Source: CAZVXI01 sp964631295 (GTDB taxonomy: Bacteria; Planctomycetota; Phycisphaerae; Phycisphaerales; SM1A02). From it: 28,886 nt of DNA. Below are positions 8,076-15,511 of the stretch, one piece after another; position 1 is the stretch's first letter, and the number at the start of each line of letters is the position of its first letter. Location: assembly GCA_964631295.1 (NCBI GenBank), contig CAZVXI010000027.1, forward strand, positions 1 through 28,886. Reading direction: 5' to 3'. A program made the position numbers and the translations under genes. The notes under the pieces are model-generated. The model was not told the DNA's origin. It searched no databases and worked only from the letters and a program-made list of their open reading frames with translations.

Positions 8076-9059
8076 ATGACGAGCAAGCCAACAGCATCTC
8101 CCGATGACCAGAAACAGGAACGCAAACGGCGTGGCAAGTTCCGTCGTGCTCGCGTGCGTAACTTCCTGTTCACGATCGGCCCGGACCGCTTGACTGGCGG
8201 CCATATGAAACGACGCCACAATCAACGGGATATTGCAATCCGCGAGGTCGAACTGGCAAGTCCGCGCTGGCCAAGCGCGTTCGACGGACTGCGGATCGGG
8301 CATGTGAGCGACTTTCACCTTGGTGAACTGCTCACGGTTGAAAAAGCCATCGAAGTCGTCAGCCTGCTTGCAGAGCAGCGGCCGGATATCGTCGCCTGCA
8401 CGGGCGATGTGGTCGATCTGCAACATGCAGGCGTGGAGCCGCTGCTTGAGGCTCTTGCGTCATCGGGTGCGCCGATGGGAAGTCTGCTCGTGCTCGGCAA
8501 TCACGATGAACTCGAGTGCGGGCGAACGCTCGCGCGGCTGGCGCGAGACGTGGGCATCGTTGTGCTTGAAGATGAGGCGGTTGCCATTCAACGCAACGGC
8601 GCAACGCTGGAGGTTGCTGGCACCCGATGGGGGAGAACAACCAGCATTTGCTCGCAACAAGTCAATGAGGCGACCGGCGACGAGACGCATCTGCTGCTTT
8701 CACACAACCCCAAGTCATTCCGGCGGGCTGCACAGCTTGGCATTCCGCTCACGCTCGCGGGGCATACCCACGGCGGGCAGATGGCCGTCAGAAACAGGCC
8801 GAACACCAACCTCGCTGTGACTGAACGACTCAGCGCCGGGCCATTCACGCGGCATGACAGCAACCTGTTCGTGACGACAGGCGTCGGCGCGTGGTTCCCT
8901 GTACGAATCAACTGTCCGGCGGAGGTTGCGATCATCACCATGCGACATGGTCCGGTTGAGATCGCGCGCGACTGCAACCGGTTCGTGCAGCGTCTGCGTG
9001 ATCGTATTGCTGATCGCAAAGCCGAAACGATCGCACCGCCTGCCGCTTCATCGTCATGA
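8076..9059 (+). CDS. Calcineurin-like metallophosphoesterase
   Basis: All metallophosphoesterase metal motifs are present in order: DFH (HVSDFHLGE), GDVVD, GNHDE, SHNP and GHTHGGQ. This resembles the YkuE/LpxG-type branch, which includes membrane-associated phosphodiesterases, but no hydrophobic anchor is visible. The N terminus is basic (KQERKRRGKFRRARVRNF), which could bind membrane phospholipid or nucleic acid. The ATG at 8076 follows an in-frame GTG at 8073. Neither has a Shine-Dalgarno site, while TATTAT (8063-8068) lies seven bases before the ATG, so a leaderless transcript is possible. It overlaps the next gene by ATGA. Possible substrates include UDP-2,3-diacylglucosamine (lipid A step 4) or other phosphodiesters, and the sequence does not decide. 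Confidence 0.87.
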   Translation: MTSKPTASPDDQKQERKRRGKFRRARVRNFLFTIGPDRLTGGHMKRRHNQRDIAIREVELASPRWPSAFDGLRIGHVSDFHLGELLTVEKAIEVVSLLAEQRPDIVACTGDVVDLQHAGVEPLLEALASSGAPMGSLLVLGNHDELECGRTLARLARDVGIVVLEDEAVAIQRNGATLEVAGTRWGRTTSICSQQVNEATGDETHLLLSHNPKSFRRAAQLGIPLTLAGHTHGGQMAVRNRPNTNLAVTERLSAGPFTRHDSNLFVTTGVGAWFPVRINCPAEVAIITMRHGPVEIARDCNRFVQRLRDRIADRKAETIAPPAASSS

Positions 9060-9952
9060 CTGTTCTGCTCGATGGCGCGATCGGCACGCAACTCGCAGCG
9101 CGCGGCGTCGATGTGACCCGCCCGCACTGGTCGGCTGCTGCGATTCGCGAGATGCCTGATGTACTCGCCCTCATTCACGAGCAGTACGTCCACGCGGGCG
9201 CACAGATCATCACTGCCAATACATTCCGCACGACAGCCCGCGCGTTGGCGAGAGTCGGGATGGAGGCTGACGCCGACATGATGACACGGGAGGCAGTCGT
9301 CATTGCGCGGTGCGCGTCGGACGCTGTATCGCGCGATGTGCAAGTTGCAGGCAGTGTTGCGCCCCTTGAAGACTGCTACACACCGGATGCAACGCCGGAT
9401 GATGCCACATGCCGCTGTGAGCATGCCAGGCACGTCGACAACCTCGTACAGGCGGGGATTGATCTTGTATTGATCGAGACGATGCCGACAACGCGGGAGG
9501 CGATCATCGCATTGGAAGTTGCCTGCGAGCGCATGCCTGCCGAGCGAGTGATCGTCAGTTGTGTGTGCGACAGTGTCGGAGAGCCGGGCGCGCTGCTGGA
9601 TGGTGACGTGATGTTGCCGGTGATCGAGGCGGCGATCGCAAGGAACATTCGGGCGGTTGGCATCAACTGCGTGGCAGCGCCGGACGTGGCGCGACACATC
9701 GAATGGGTTGCTGAGCAAGTTGCCAGCGTCATCGGCATCATTGCCTGCGCGAACACGAGCCGCCTGATGCCGGACGGATCCTGGCATGCGACCGATGCGA
9801 GTAACCCCGCTCGATATGCGGCATATGCGCGGACGTGGATCGACGCAGGTGCGACAATGGCAGGAGGATGCTGCGGGACAACACCCGAGACAATCGAAGC
9901 AGTGCGCGAAGCCATTGCAGGCGACAGCGGCTATGGTGCATCCGATGTTTGA
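9056..9952 (+). CDS. Homocysteine S-methyltransferase family protein
   Basis: A 298-residue Pfam-type homocysteine S-methyltransferase barrel. It opens with LLDGAIGTQLAARG, has ITANTFRTT and IETMPTTREA, and carries the zinc/homocysteine-binding cysteines in GINCV (Cys205) and GGCCGTTP (Cys272, Cys273). It would transfer a methyl group (from S-methylmethionine, betaine or a methylpterin) to homocysteine to give methionine. The length fits stand-alone MmuM/BHMT-like enzymes and also the N-terminal module of MetH, but no cobalamin domain follows. Its ATG overlaps the stop of the phosphoesterase by ATGA, and its own end overlaps the pterin enzyme, which points to one transcript. Methyl donor not determinable here. 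Confidence 0.9.
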   Translation: MTVLLDGAIGTQLAARGVDVTRPHWSAAAIREMPDVLALIHEQYVHAGAQIITANTFRTTARALARVGMEADADMMTREAVVIARCASDAVSRDVQVAGSVAPLEDCYTPDATPDDATCRCEHARHVDNLVQAGIDLVLIETMPTTREAIIALEVACERMPAERVIVSCVCDSVGEPGALLDGDVMLPVIEAAIARNIRAVGINCVAAPDVARHIEWVAEQVASVIGIIACANTSRLMPDGSWHATDASNPARYAAYARTWIDAGATMAGGCCGTTPETIEAVREAIAGDSGYGASDV

Positions 9953-10316
9953 AGTTGAGATTCACGCAGATTTTGCAGCAGCGCACGCGATCGTCATGAA
10001 CGGTGAGCGTGAGACGTTGCATGGGCACAACTGGCATGTCGTCGTCACGGTCGCCGCTGAATCGCTCGACGAAGACGGGCTCGTGGTTGATTTTCACGCG
10101 TTGCAGCACGCATTGGATGCAGTTATCACGCCGTTTCGCAACGCCAACCTGAACCAGACTCCACCCTTCGATCAGATCAATCCGACCGCGGAACTGGTCG
10201 CAAGACATATCGCAGATGCGTTGGCTCAACAGGTTGGCGAGGCAACACAGATCGTGAGCGTCGCGGTGACCGAAGCGCCCGGATGCGTCGCGCGGTATAC
10301 ATCAAGAAACCCATGA
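9933..10316 (+). CDS. 6-pyruvoyl-tetrahydropterin synthase family, Glu-type (PTPS-III-like)
   Basis: A compact T-fold enzyme of 127 residues. Zinc histidines are in FAAAHAI (His18) and HGHNW (His30, His32). Acidic and proton-relay residues are in VVDFHALQ and VTEAPGC. The cysteine that normally precedes HGH in QueD and mammalian PTPS is absent: the segment is NGERETLHGHNW, with Glu25 and Glu27. Published work on PTPS paralogs (Pribat and colleagues) found that members with Glu in place of, or beside, that Cys can replace FolB in folate synthesis, and named Planctomycetes among the folB-lacking phyla. Inference: makes 6-hydroxymethyl-dihydropterin for folate. The start may be ATG 9933 or 9945, both inside the end of the preceding methyltransferase gene. 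A longer in-frame extension to 9786 is only shadow sequence. Confidence 0.85.
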   Translation: MVHPMFEVEIHADFAAAHAIVMNGERETLHGHNWHVVVTVAAESLDEDGLVVDFHALQHALDAVITPFRNANLNQTPPFDQINPTAELVARHIADALAQQVGEATQIVSVAVTEAPGCVARYTSRNP

Positions 10317-10319
10317 AGA

Positions 10320-10350
10320 CAAAAAGCCTGCGCAACGGTGTGCGCAGGCT
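10320..10350 (-). terminator. Intrinsic terminator of the pilus-type operon
   Basis: A perfect 10-bp stem, AGCCTGCGCA paired with TGCGCAGGCT around a six-base loop (10325-10350). On the minus strand it is followed by TTTTTGTCTTC. It lies 29 bases past the stop of the last pseudopilin gene. On the plus strand no U-tract follows, so it should stop the minus-strand operon only. Confidence 0.85.
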
Positions 10351-10378
10351 CGCTGGGTGCAATGATGGCCCGGAACGC

Positions 10379-11107
10379 TCAGTCGTACGCTGCCGTGCGC
10401 GGCTGTGCGGATGCAACAAGCCGAATCTCCGGCGCATAATCACCGTCAAGCTGAACGTCCATGTTGTCGTCCGGCGTGATGGTCAGGTCGATCGTCACAC
10501 GATGCAGGTTCCTGCCACGTTCATATTCGAGTATGAAAGGCGAAATCGGATCTCCATCTGCATCGTCTCGTCCGATGACGCCACCGAGCAGCGTGTATGT
10601 CGTCTCGGTTCCACTTTCGTTGGTCGTGATGTAGAGTTCCTCGCTTGTCGAGTCCCATCCGATCGTCATCAGGTCGCCCTCGGGTGTGACGAAGTCGATG
10701 TAGTCGCTCAGTACGATTGAATCGTTGGGGTTGAGTGGAAACGGGCCGAACTCCGTGCCTGTGCGGATAAGCGCCTGCATGCGATGAATCGCCAGTCGCG
10801 AGATCGTGTGCGTTGACGCTTCTTCGGTCGTGCGCTGATACGCTTTGTACGATGCATCGAGCGCGACCATGGTTGCTGTCAGAAGCGCCGCCGTGATGGC
10901 CAGCGCGATGGTAAGTTCCACGAGATTGAAGCCGCGACGGACAATGCCGCGTCGGCGCCGCTGCGTTGCATCACGCAAAGCTGTCGGCCAACTGGAGGTG
11001 TCACGTTGCATCAGTTCATACCTGCAAGGCAACATGCGAAGGAATCGACATCCCCTCCGCGGACGCGGCATCGGCTCGAATCGATTGAAGGACTGGAACG
11101 TGCTCAC
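10379..11107 (-). CDS. Type II secretion/type IV pilus-like pseudopilin (GspJ/PilW-like) with long leader
   Basis: The prepilin peptidase site is RRG|FNLVELTIALAITAALL: Gly59, Phe60 and Glu64 (+5), followed by a hydrophobic helix. The rest (about 180 residues) is a globular, beta-rich, acidic domain as in minor pseudopilins of the J class. The GTG start at 11107 is fixed by a strong AGGAGG at 11119-11114, six bases away, and by the GTGA overlap with the stop of the preceding gene. The leader is therefore 59 residues, rich in Arg and Pro, far longer than the usual 6-30. An internal ATG (residue 33) could give a shorter form. Last gene of the operon, with a terminator just downstream. Probable role: minor subunit at the pseudopilus or pilus tip. 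Confidence 0.82.
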   Translation of the reverse strand: MSTFQSFNRFEPMPRPRRGCRFLRMLPCRYELMQRDTSSWPTALRDATQRRRRGIVRRGFNLVELTIALAITAALLTATMVALDASYKAYQRTTEEASTHTISRLAIHRMQALIRTGTEFGPFPLNPNDSIVLSDYIDFVTPEGDLMTIGWDSTSEELYITTNESGTETTYTLLGGVIGRDDADGDPISPFILEYERGRNLHRVTIDLTITPDDNMDVQLDGDYAPEIRLVASAQPRTAAYD

Positions 11108-13557
11108 ATGTCACCTCCTTCAATATATGTGACCGGCTTCGCCTTGATGCGGATCGGCCAGGGAATGCCATCAGGTAGCAGAGCATCTTCGTTGTAGCGG
11201 AGAGTGATTTCGCCAAATCCATCGAAGTCGGCGTCGTCAGTATCCACGCCTTCACTGTCGCCATCGGACGGGCCAAAGTACCCGATCGTTGTGTTGAATG
11301 CATCGGGAAGGCCGCCGTAGAACAGCGGACCTTCGTTGGTGGTGGGGCGATACGTCAGCATCAGCGTTCCGTGGATGTCAGCCGTGCCCCGCACATCGAG
11401 AATACCGGCAATGATCACACCCTTGAGCTTGACCTTGGGCGTGTCTGTGGGATCGGTCGCTACTTCATTTGAAAAGTTACCGACATCCACCGACCATCCC
11501 GGGAGCATGATCGAACTTTTCTTACTCTCTTCAACTTCTTCTTCCGAAAGTCCTTCGAGCAGGCCGACAAGTGTTGCAGCATCGTCCTGAACGGCGAGAT
11601 CTTCATCTTCCACATCAATGTAAAAGCGAGTGTTGCCGGTCATTTGTACCTTGTTGCGCCAGTGAGTGTATTCATTGGGTGTGTCGCCCGCGAGCGAGCC
11701 GAGAAACGTGCAGTTATGGAAGCGGATATTGTTCGACTCAACGCGCGTATCGATCACCGGACTGCCGTCGAGTTCCGCATCGAGGCCGGGGAAGCGCAGT
11801 TCATATACAGTGGCATCAGGTGTTCCGTCTCCGTCGGTATCAGTTTCAACGGGTTCACGCGAGCCGGCATAGTTCCAGTTCTCGTGATCGACATCCTGCT
11901 GTGTCTCGATATAGGTGATACCGATGAACGTGCAGTCCACGAACAGCGGGTTGGTTCCCTTTGGAATCCGCAGGTCTTCGAAAGTCATTCCTTCATAGAC
12001 AGGCCTCTGGAAGTAGTCATATGCGCCGACCGATCCAAAGGGCACGGACTCCCATGTGTCATCATCCGGCGGGGTATATGTACCCACGCCAGCATCAAGG
12101 TTCTGCGCAACCTGTCCGGATGACTCGTCGCCGAACGCCAGACTGGATGCGGTATGATCATCAAACCATGTCTGTGAGTCAACGAACATCGATGTGTCGA
12201 TTTCGCGCAGGTATTTCTCATCGGCTTCAAACTCGACTGGAGCATTATCGAGACCCGGGCGAACGGGGCCGTTGACCACTGTCTGATAGCTCGCGCCATT
12301 GGCAGCATCCCATGGTTCACGCAGGATCGCGAACATCAGCCGTCCGGTGACCTTCGCGTACAAGTCCCTGGCATCAATCACACCATCCATATAACCAAGC
12401 TGGCGATCTGCGGTTGTGACTTCACCATCGCCGTCGCGATCAGCGAAAGCCCAATCGATCAGGCGAGTGAGTTGGTCATCAACGCCGGCAAACTCCTCGG
12501 AGAGCGAACCAAGGCCGGCGTCCGCCGCGAGTACACTGTCATACACGAGCGCCTGGTTGCTGTTGGAATCGAAGTGAGCAAGAAACAGGTCGAAGTCATC
12601 AACATACTCATCGCCATCGTAGTCGATCAGTTCCGAATAGCCTGTCATTCCGAGTTTTTCAACCGGGTGATCGGGGCGCAGGCGGCCGTCGCCATCGATA
12701 TCATACTCGTAGAGACGTGAAAAGAATGTATCAAGCGTATCGTTGAGGGTGTCGTCGAGGTAGTAAAAGTCGCTCCGCATGACGAGCGGATCGCCGTTGG
12801 TGGTAGCCAGTTCACCTGCAACCAGGCCATAGCGTGAGCCGAGCGGACCCTCGACACGGACGTTCTTGCCGATCATGATTCGGTTCGGGCTGATAACTGC
12901 GTATTCGATTTTCTTTTCGATTGCGAAGTCCATCTGCAGCGTCCGGACAATATCACCGTCGACTCCCTGGCTCGTGACGCGCACGAGTGGCTCACTATCG
13001 AGAAGTTCATACTTCAGCCGGAAGTATGGCGCATTCGAGTCGTCGGACATTGTAATCGGGCGAGCATAGAGCGTGCCATATGTTGTGTCGATGGTGGGCA
13101 GGCTCGAGTCGCCGGTCGCAACGACGACGGTATGGTCGTCTGCAAGGTGCGCATCGAGCAGCGCTGCAACGATGCCGGATGGCGGATTGGTGACTGTGTA
13201 TCCGTCCGGGTCTTCCACATCAACGGACCCGTCGGACGATTCGTCATACGTGCCGAGCCAGAGTTCCTCAGCAAAATCGGCGTCGATGACGCCCTTCTCG
13301 ATGACGAACCGGCTTCCCTCGTTCTGCAGGCGGCGTGCAGCAAAGACGAGGCCCGCCTCTGCAGCGCTCATCGCGCGGGAAACGCGCAACGAGGAGTCAG
13401 CTGTCCGCAGGTTCCCCTGTGCGACGACGGCCATCGCCATCGCAAGTGAGCCGAACATCACGAGAAACATCATTGACAGGATCGACGTCACACCGCGTCG
13501 CATGGAACTCATGCGGCGCTGGTCTGGCAGTCGCCTGCTTGTGATTGGAATAGTCAT
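11104..13557 (-). CDS. Large PilX/GspK-like pilus assembly protein with calcium-loop motifs
   Basis: An 817-residue protein. ATG 13557 has GGGAGA seven bases upstream, and the frame is open to 13602. The N terminus (RRGVTSILSMMFLVMFGSLAMAMA) is a positively charged stretch plus one hydrophobic helix, followed by RAMSAAEAGLVFAARRL, the pattern of PilX_N/GspK-type minor pilins, though the canonical Gly-Phe cleavage site and Glu5 are not evident. EF-hand or dockerin-like loops DIDGDGRLRPD (about residue 285), DYDGDEYVDDFD and DRDGDGEVTTAD (about 375) lie inside, with DTDGDGTPD near 575. The far C-terminal half has a right-handed beta-helix or polymer-forming look (VEGPLG, ILDVRGTADIHGTLML). It is much larger than GspK (about 330 residues). 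Its stop overlaps the next gene by GTGA. Confidence 0.78.
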   Translation of the reverse strand: MTIPITSRRLPDQRRMSSMRRGVTSILSMMFLVMFGSLAMAMAVVAQGNLRTADSSLRVSRAMSAAEAGLVFAARRLQNEGSRFVIEKGVIDADFAEELWLGTYDESSDGSVDVEDPDGYTVTNPPSGIVAALLDAHLADDHTVVVATGDSSLPTIDTTYGTLYARPITMSDDSNAPYFRLKYELLDSEPLVRVTSQGVDGDIVRTLQMDFAIEKKIEYAVISPNRIMIGKNVRVEGPLGSRYGLVAGELATTNGDPLVMRSDFYYLDDTLNDTLDTFFSRLYEYDIDGDGRLRPDHPVEKLGMTGYSELIDYDGDEYVDDFDLFLAHFDSNSNQALVYDSVLAADAGLGSLSEEFAGVDDQLTRLIDWAFADRDGDGEVTTADRQLGYMDGVIDARDLYAKVTGRLMFAILREPWDAANGASYQTVVNGPVRPGLDNAPVEFEADEKYLREIDTSMFVDSQTWFDDHTASSLAFGDESSGQVAQNLDAGVGTYTPPDDDTWESVPFGSVGAYDYFQRPVYEGMTFEDLRIPKGTNPLFVDCTFIGITYIETQQDVDHENWNYAGSREPVETDTDGDGTPDATVYELRFPGLDAELDGSPVIDTRVESNNIRFHNCTFLGSLAGDTPNEYTHWRNKVQMTGNTRFYIDVEDEDLAVQDDAATLVGLLEGLSEEEVEESKKSSIMLPGWSVDVGNFSNEVATDPTDTPKVKLKGVIIAGILDVRGTADIHGTLMLTYRPTTNEGPLFYGGLPDAFNTTIGYFGPSDGDSEGVDTDDADFDGFGEITLRYNEDALLPDGIPWPIRIKAKPVTYIEGGDM
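11114..11119 (-). promoter_or_regulatory. Strong Shine-Dalgarno deciding a GTG start
   Basis: AGGAGG on the minus strand, six bases before GTG 11107, inside the last codons of the preceding gene. It settles the start of the downstream pseudopilin and so its unusually long leader, and implies translational coupling. Confidence 0.85.
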
Positions 13558-13635
13558 GGGAATCTCTCCCGCCTCCACACGAGATCGAAGCGTGTCAAGC
13601 AAACGCGCGCGCGATCAACACGAGCGTGTGCTGCA

Positions 13636-14202
13636 TTACTCCGGGACAATCCAGGTAACGCGCGTCATTTCCATCGGGCTCTCGTCGTACGTTCCCTGAT
13701 ACGTCACGACGACTTCCACGACAAGCATGTCCGTACTGTTGTCGTCCATGGCTTGGGTGATGTCGAACGGGTCGACATTGCGCACGAACACGGTCTGTGT
13801 CCAGCCGGCCATATTGGGGATGACCTCGCGCTGAGCATTGATCGGCCCGGAGCCATCGACTGCAGAGAAACTCAGGCCGTCGCCGTCGCCATCGAAGTCG
13901 TCGACATCATCGAAGTCTCCGACCCACGATTCATTGGGCTCAATCCCCCAGAATGCCTGGTTGGTGACAGGATCGTGGCGGGGCAGGTTGAACGTCATTT
14001 CTCGCAGTTCGTTGCCAAGTTGGCTGGCGATGCTTGCGTGGGTTGACCACTCGTTCTTCTTGTGCAGCGCTTCCTGGGCTGCGACCATCGCGAGCACGCC
14101 CACGCCGATGATGACGGTCGCCAGCGCCGACTCGATAAGCGTGAAGCCCCTGCTTCGTCGAGCGCGTTGTGTGCGCCCACGGCTGGTTAACCTCGTTGCC
14201 AT
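13636..14202 (-). CDS. PilV/GspI-like pseudopilin
   Basis: A prepilin with cleavage site RSRG|FTLIESALATVIIGVGVLAMV: Gly, then Phe+1 and Glu+5, with a short basic leader of about 19 residues. After the helix come QEALHKKNEWSTHASIASQLGNELREM and a small acidic domain with DVDDFDGDGDGL. About 188 residues. The start ATG 14202 has AGGAG eight bases upstream. GTG 14211 is an in-frame alternative. The FTLIE/A-L-A-T-V-I-I-G-V-G-V pattern with later conserved Q and E is closest to the PilV/GspI branch of minor pseudopilins. It lies between the PilC/GspF gene and the large PilX-like gene, so probably assembles with them. Confidence 0.85.
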   Translation of the reverse strand: MATRLTSRGRTQRARRSRGFTLIESALATVIIGVGVLAMVAAQEALHKKNEWSTHASIASQLGNELREMTFNLPRHDPVTNQAFWGIEPNESWVGDFDDVDDFDGDGDGLSFSAVDGSGPINAQREVIPNMAGWTQTVFVRNVDPFDITQAMDDNSTDMLVVEVVVTYQGTYDESPMEMTRVTWIVPE

Positions 14203-14263
14203 GTCCGGCACTCCTCACTGCCTCCCGGTAGAAAAGCTGCCCCCGCAGCACTCGTCGATTGCA

Positions 14264-15484
14264 TCAACTCACCAGCGCGCTCATCTTGAAGATCGGCAGG
14301 ATGATTGCCATCGCGATGAAGCCGACGACGGATCCCATCAGGACGATCATGATTGGTTCGATCATTCCGGTCACTGCCTTGATGGCATCGCGCAGCGCCT
14401 TGTTGTAATACTCAGAGATCTCGCCGAGCACCTCACCGAGGCGGCCGGACTCTTCGCCCGCACCGATCATCTGCACGACGGATTTTGGAAGCAGGCGCGA
14501 TTTGGACAACTGGCTTTGTATCTTCTTGCCCTGCTTCACTGCACCATACACGCTGCGCCACATCTTGCGATACAGCACATTGCCAGAGATATCGCCGGTG
14601 ATGGCGAGCGTATCGAGCATTGGAACACCCGCGTTGAGCAGTTCACCCATCGTGTGCAGTGAGCGGCTGACATACAGCGCGCGAAACATGCGCTTGAAGA
14701 CAGGCATGCCGAGTTTTGTACGATCCCACCAGTAGCGGCCGATTTCAGTTTTAATAAAGAGAATGAACCCGACGATGAGCCCGCCAGCGGCGAGCAGGAA
14801 TATCCACCAGTAACTGACAAGGAAACTTGATGCGCCCATGAGGAACTTCGTCGGCCAGGGCAGGACTGCTTCCTTGCCCTTGAAGACGCCTGCGAAACGC
14901 GGGAGTACAAACGTCAGCAGGAAGACGGTCACGCCGATGGCCATCGTGCCGATGATGCCCGGATAGATACTTGCGCCGACGACCATCTTGCGCGTCTCGA
15001 TCTGCTGAGCTATGTATGCAGCGATTCGATCAAGCATCTTGGCGAACGATCCGGACATCTCCGAGGCGCGGACCATATTGACATAAAGCGGGCTGAAGAG
15101 TTTCGGGTGCCTCTGGATGGCTTCTGAGAACTGCTTGCCTGACTCGATATCTTCCTTGATCCCGAGAAGGATGCTCTTGAACTTCGGGTTGGAGACCTGC
15201 TCGGCAATCCCCTCCAGTGCCGCGCGAAGTCCGATCCCAGCACGCACCATGACGGCGAGCTGCGATGTGAAGTCAAGAACATCCTTCTGCCCGGGTCCGC
15301 TTGAATAGTTCAGTAACTTGAGCGCGCCGCCGACCTGTCCGCCACCCTGCACGGGTGAAAGTTGCAGAACATGGCTTCCCTGATTGCGCAGGATCGCTGC
15401 AGCAGTTGTGGCGTTGTCGGCGGCCAACACGCCGGATTGCATCTGCCCCGAGGAATGTCGTGCCTGGTAGCGATATTGCGGCAT
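14264..15484 (-). CDS. pilC: Type IV pilus/type II secretion inner-membrane platform protein (PilC/GspF)
   Basis: 406 residues, the family's usual length. A short N-terminal domain (YRYQARHSSGQMQSGVL) precedes two T2SS-F repeats, each with a helical bundle: first FTSQLAVMVRAGIGLRAAL, second ALYVSRSLHTMGELLNAGVP. Predicted membrane segments lie near 181-200, 222-245 and 376-402, ending PIFKMSALVS. Conserved GxxL-type turns (SASEMSGSF-like RASEMSGSF; GAGEESGRLGEVL) are intact. It forms the inner-membrane platform that couples the cytoplasmic ATPase to pilin insertion or removal. It starts 27 bases after pilT, with AGGA upstream of the ATG, and is followed by pseudopilin genes, so the set is one operon. 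Confidence 0.93.
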   Translation of the reverse strand: MPQYRYQARHSSGQMQSGVLAADNATTAAAILRNQGSHVLQLSPVQGGGQVGGALKLLNYSSGPGQKDVLDFTSQLAVMVRAGIGLRAALEGIAEQVSNPKFKSILLGIKEDIESGKQFSEAIQRHPKLFSPLYVNMVRASEMSGSFAKMLDRIAAYIAQQIETRKMVVGASIYPGIIGTMAIGVTVFLLTFVLPRFAGVFKGKEAVLPWPTKFLMGASSFLVSYWWIFLLAAGGLIVGFILFIKTEIGRYWWDRTKLGMPVFKRMFRALYVSRSLHTMGELLNAGVPMLDTLAITGDISGNVLYRKMWRSVYGAVKQGKKIQSQLSKSRLLPKSVVQMIGAGEESGRLGEVLGEISEYYNKALRDAIKAVTGMIEPIMIVLMGSVVGFIAMAIILPIFKMSALVS

Positions 15485-15511
15485 CGGTTTCGGTCCTGGA
15501 TTCGCGATCTG

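Noticed and set aside
8588..9787. 399-residue open frame on the minus strand
   Set aside because: It lies fully opposite the metallophosphoesterase and homocysteine methyltransferase genes, whose motifs are unmistakable. No domain is recognisable.
9786..9932. Upstream extension of the PTPS frame
   Set aside because: It lies wholly inside the methyltransferase gene in another frame and has no T-fold counterpart.
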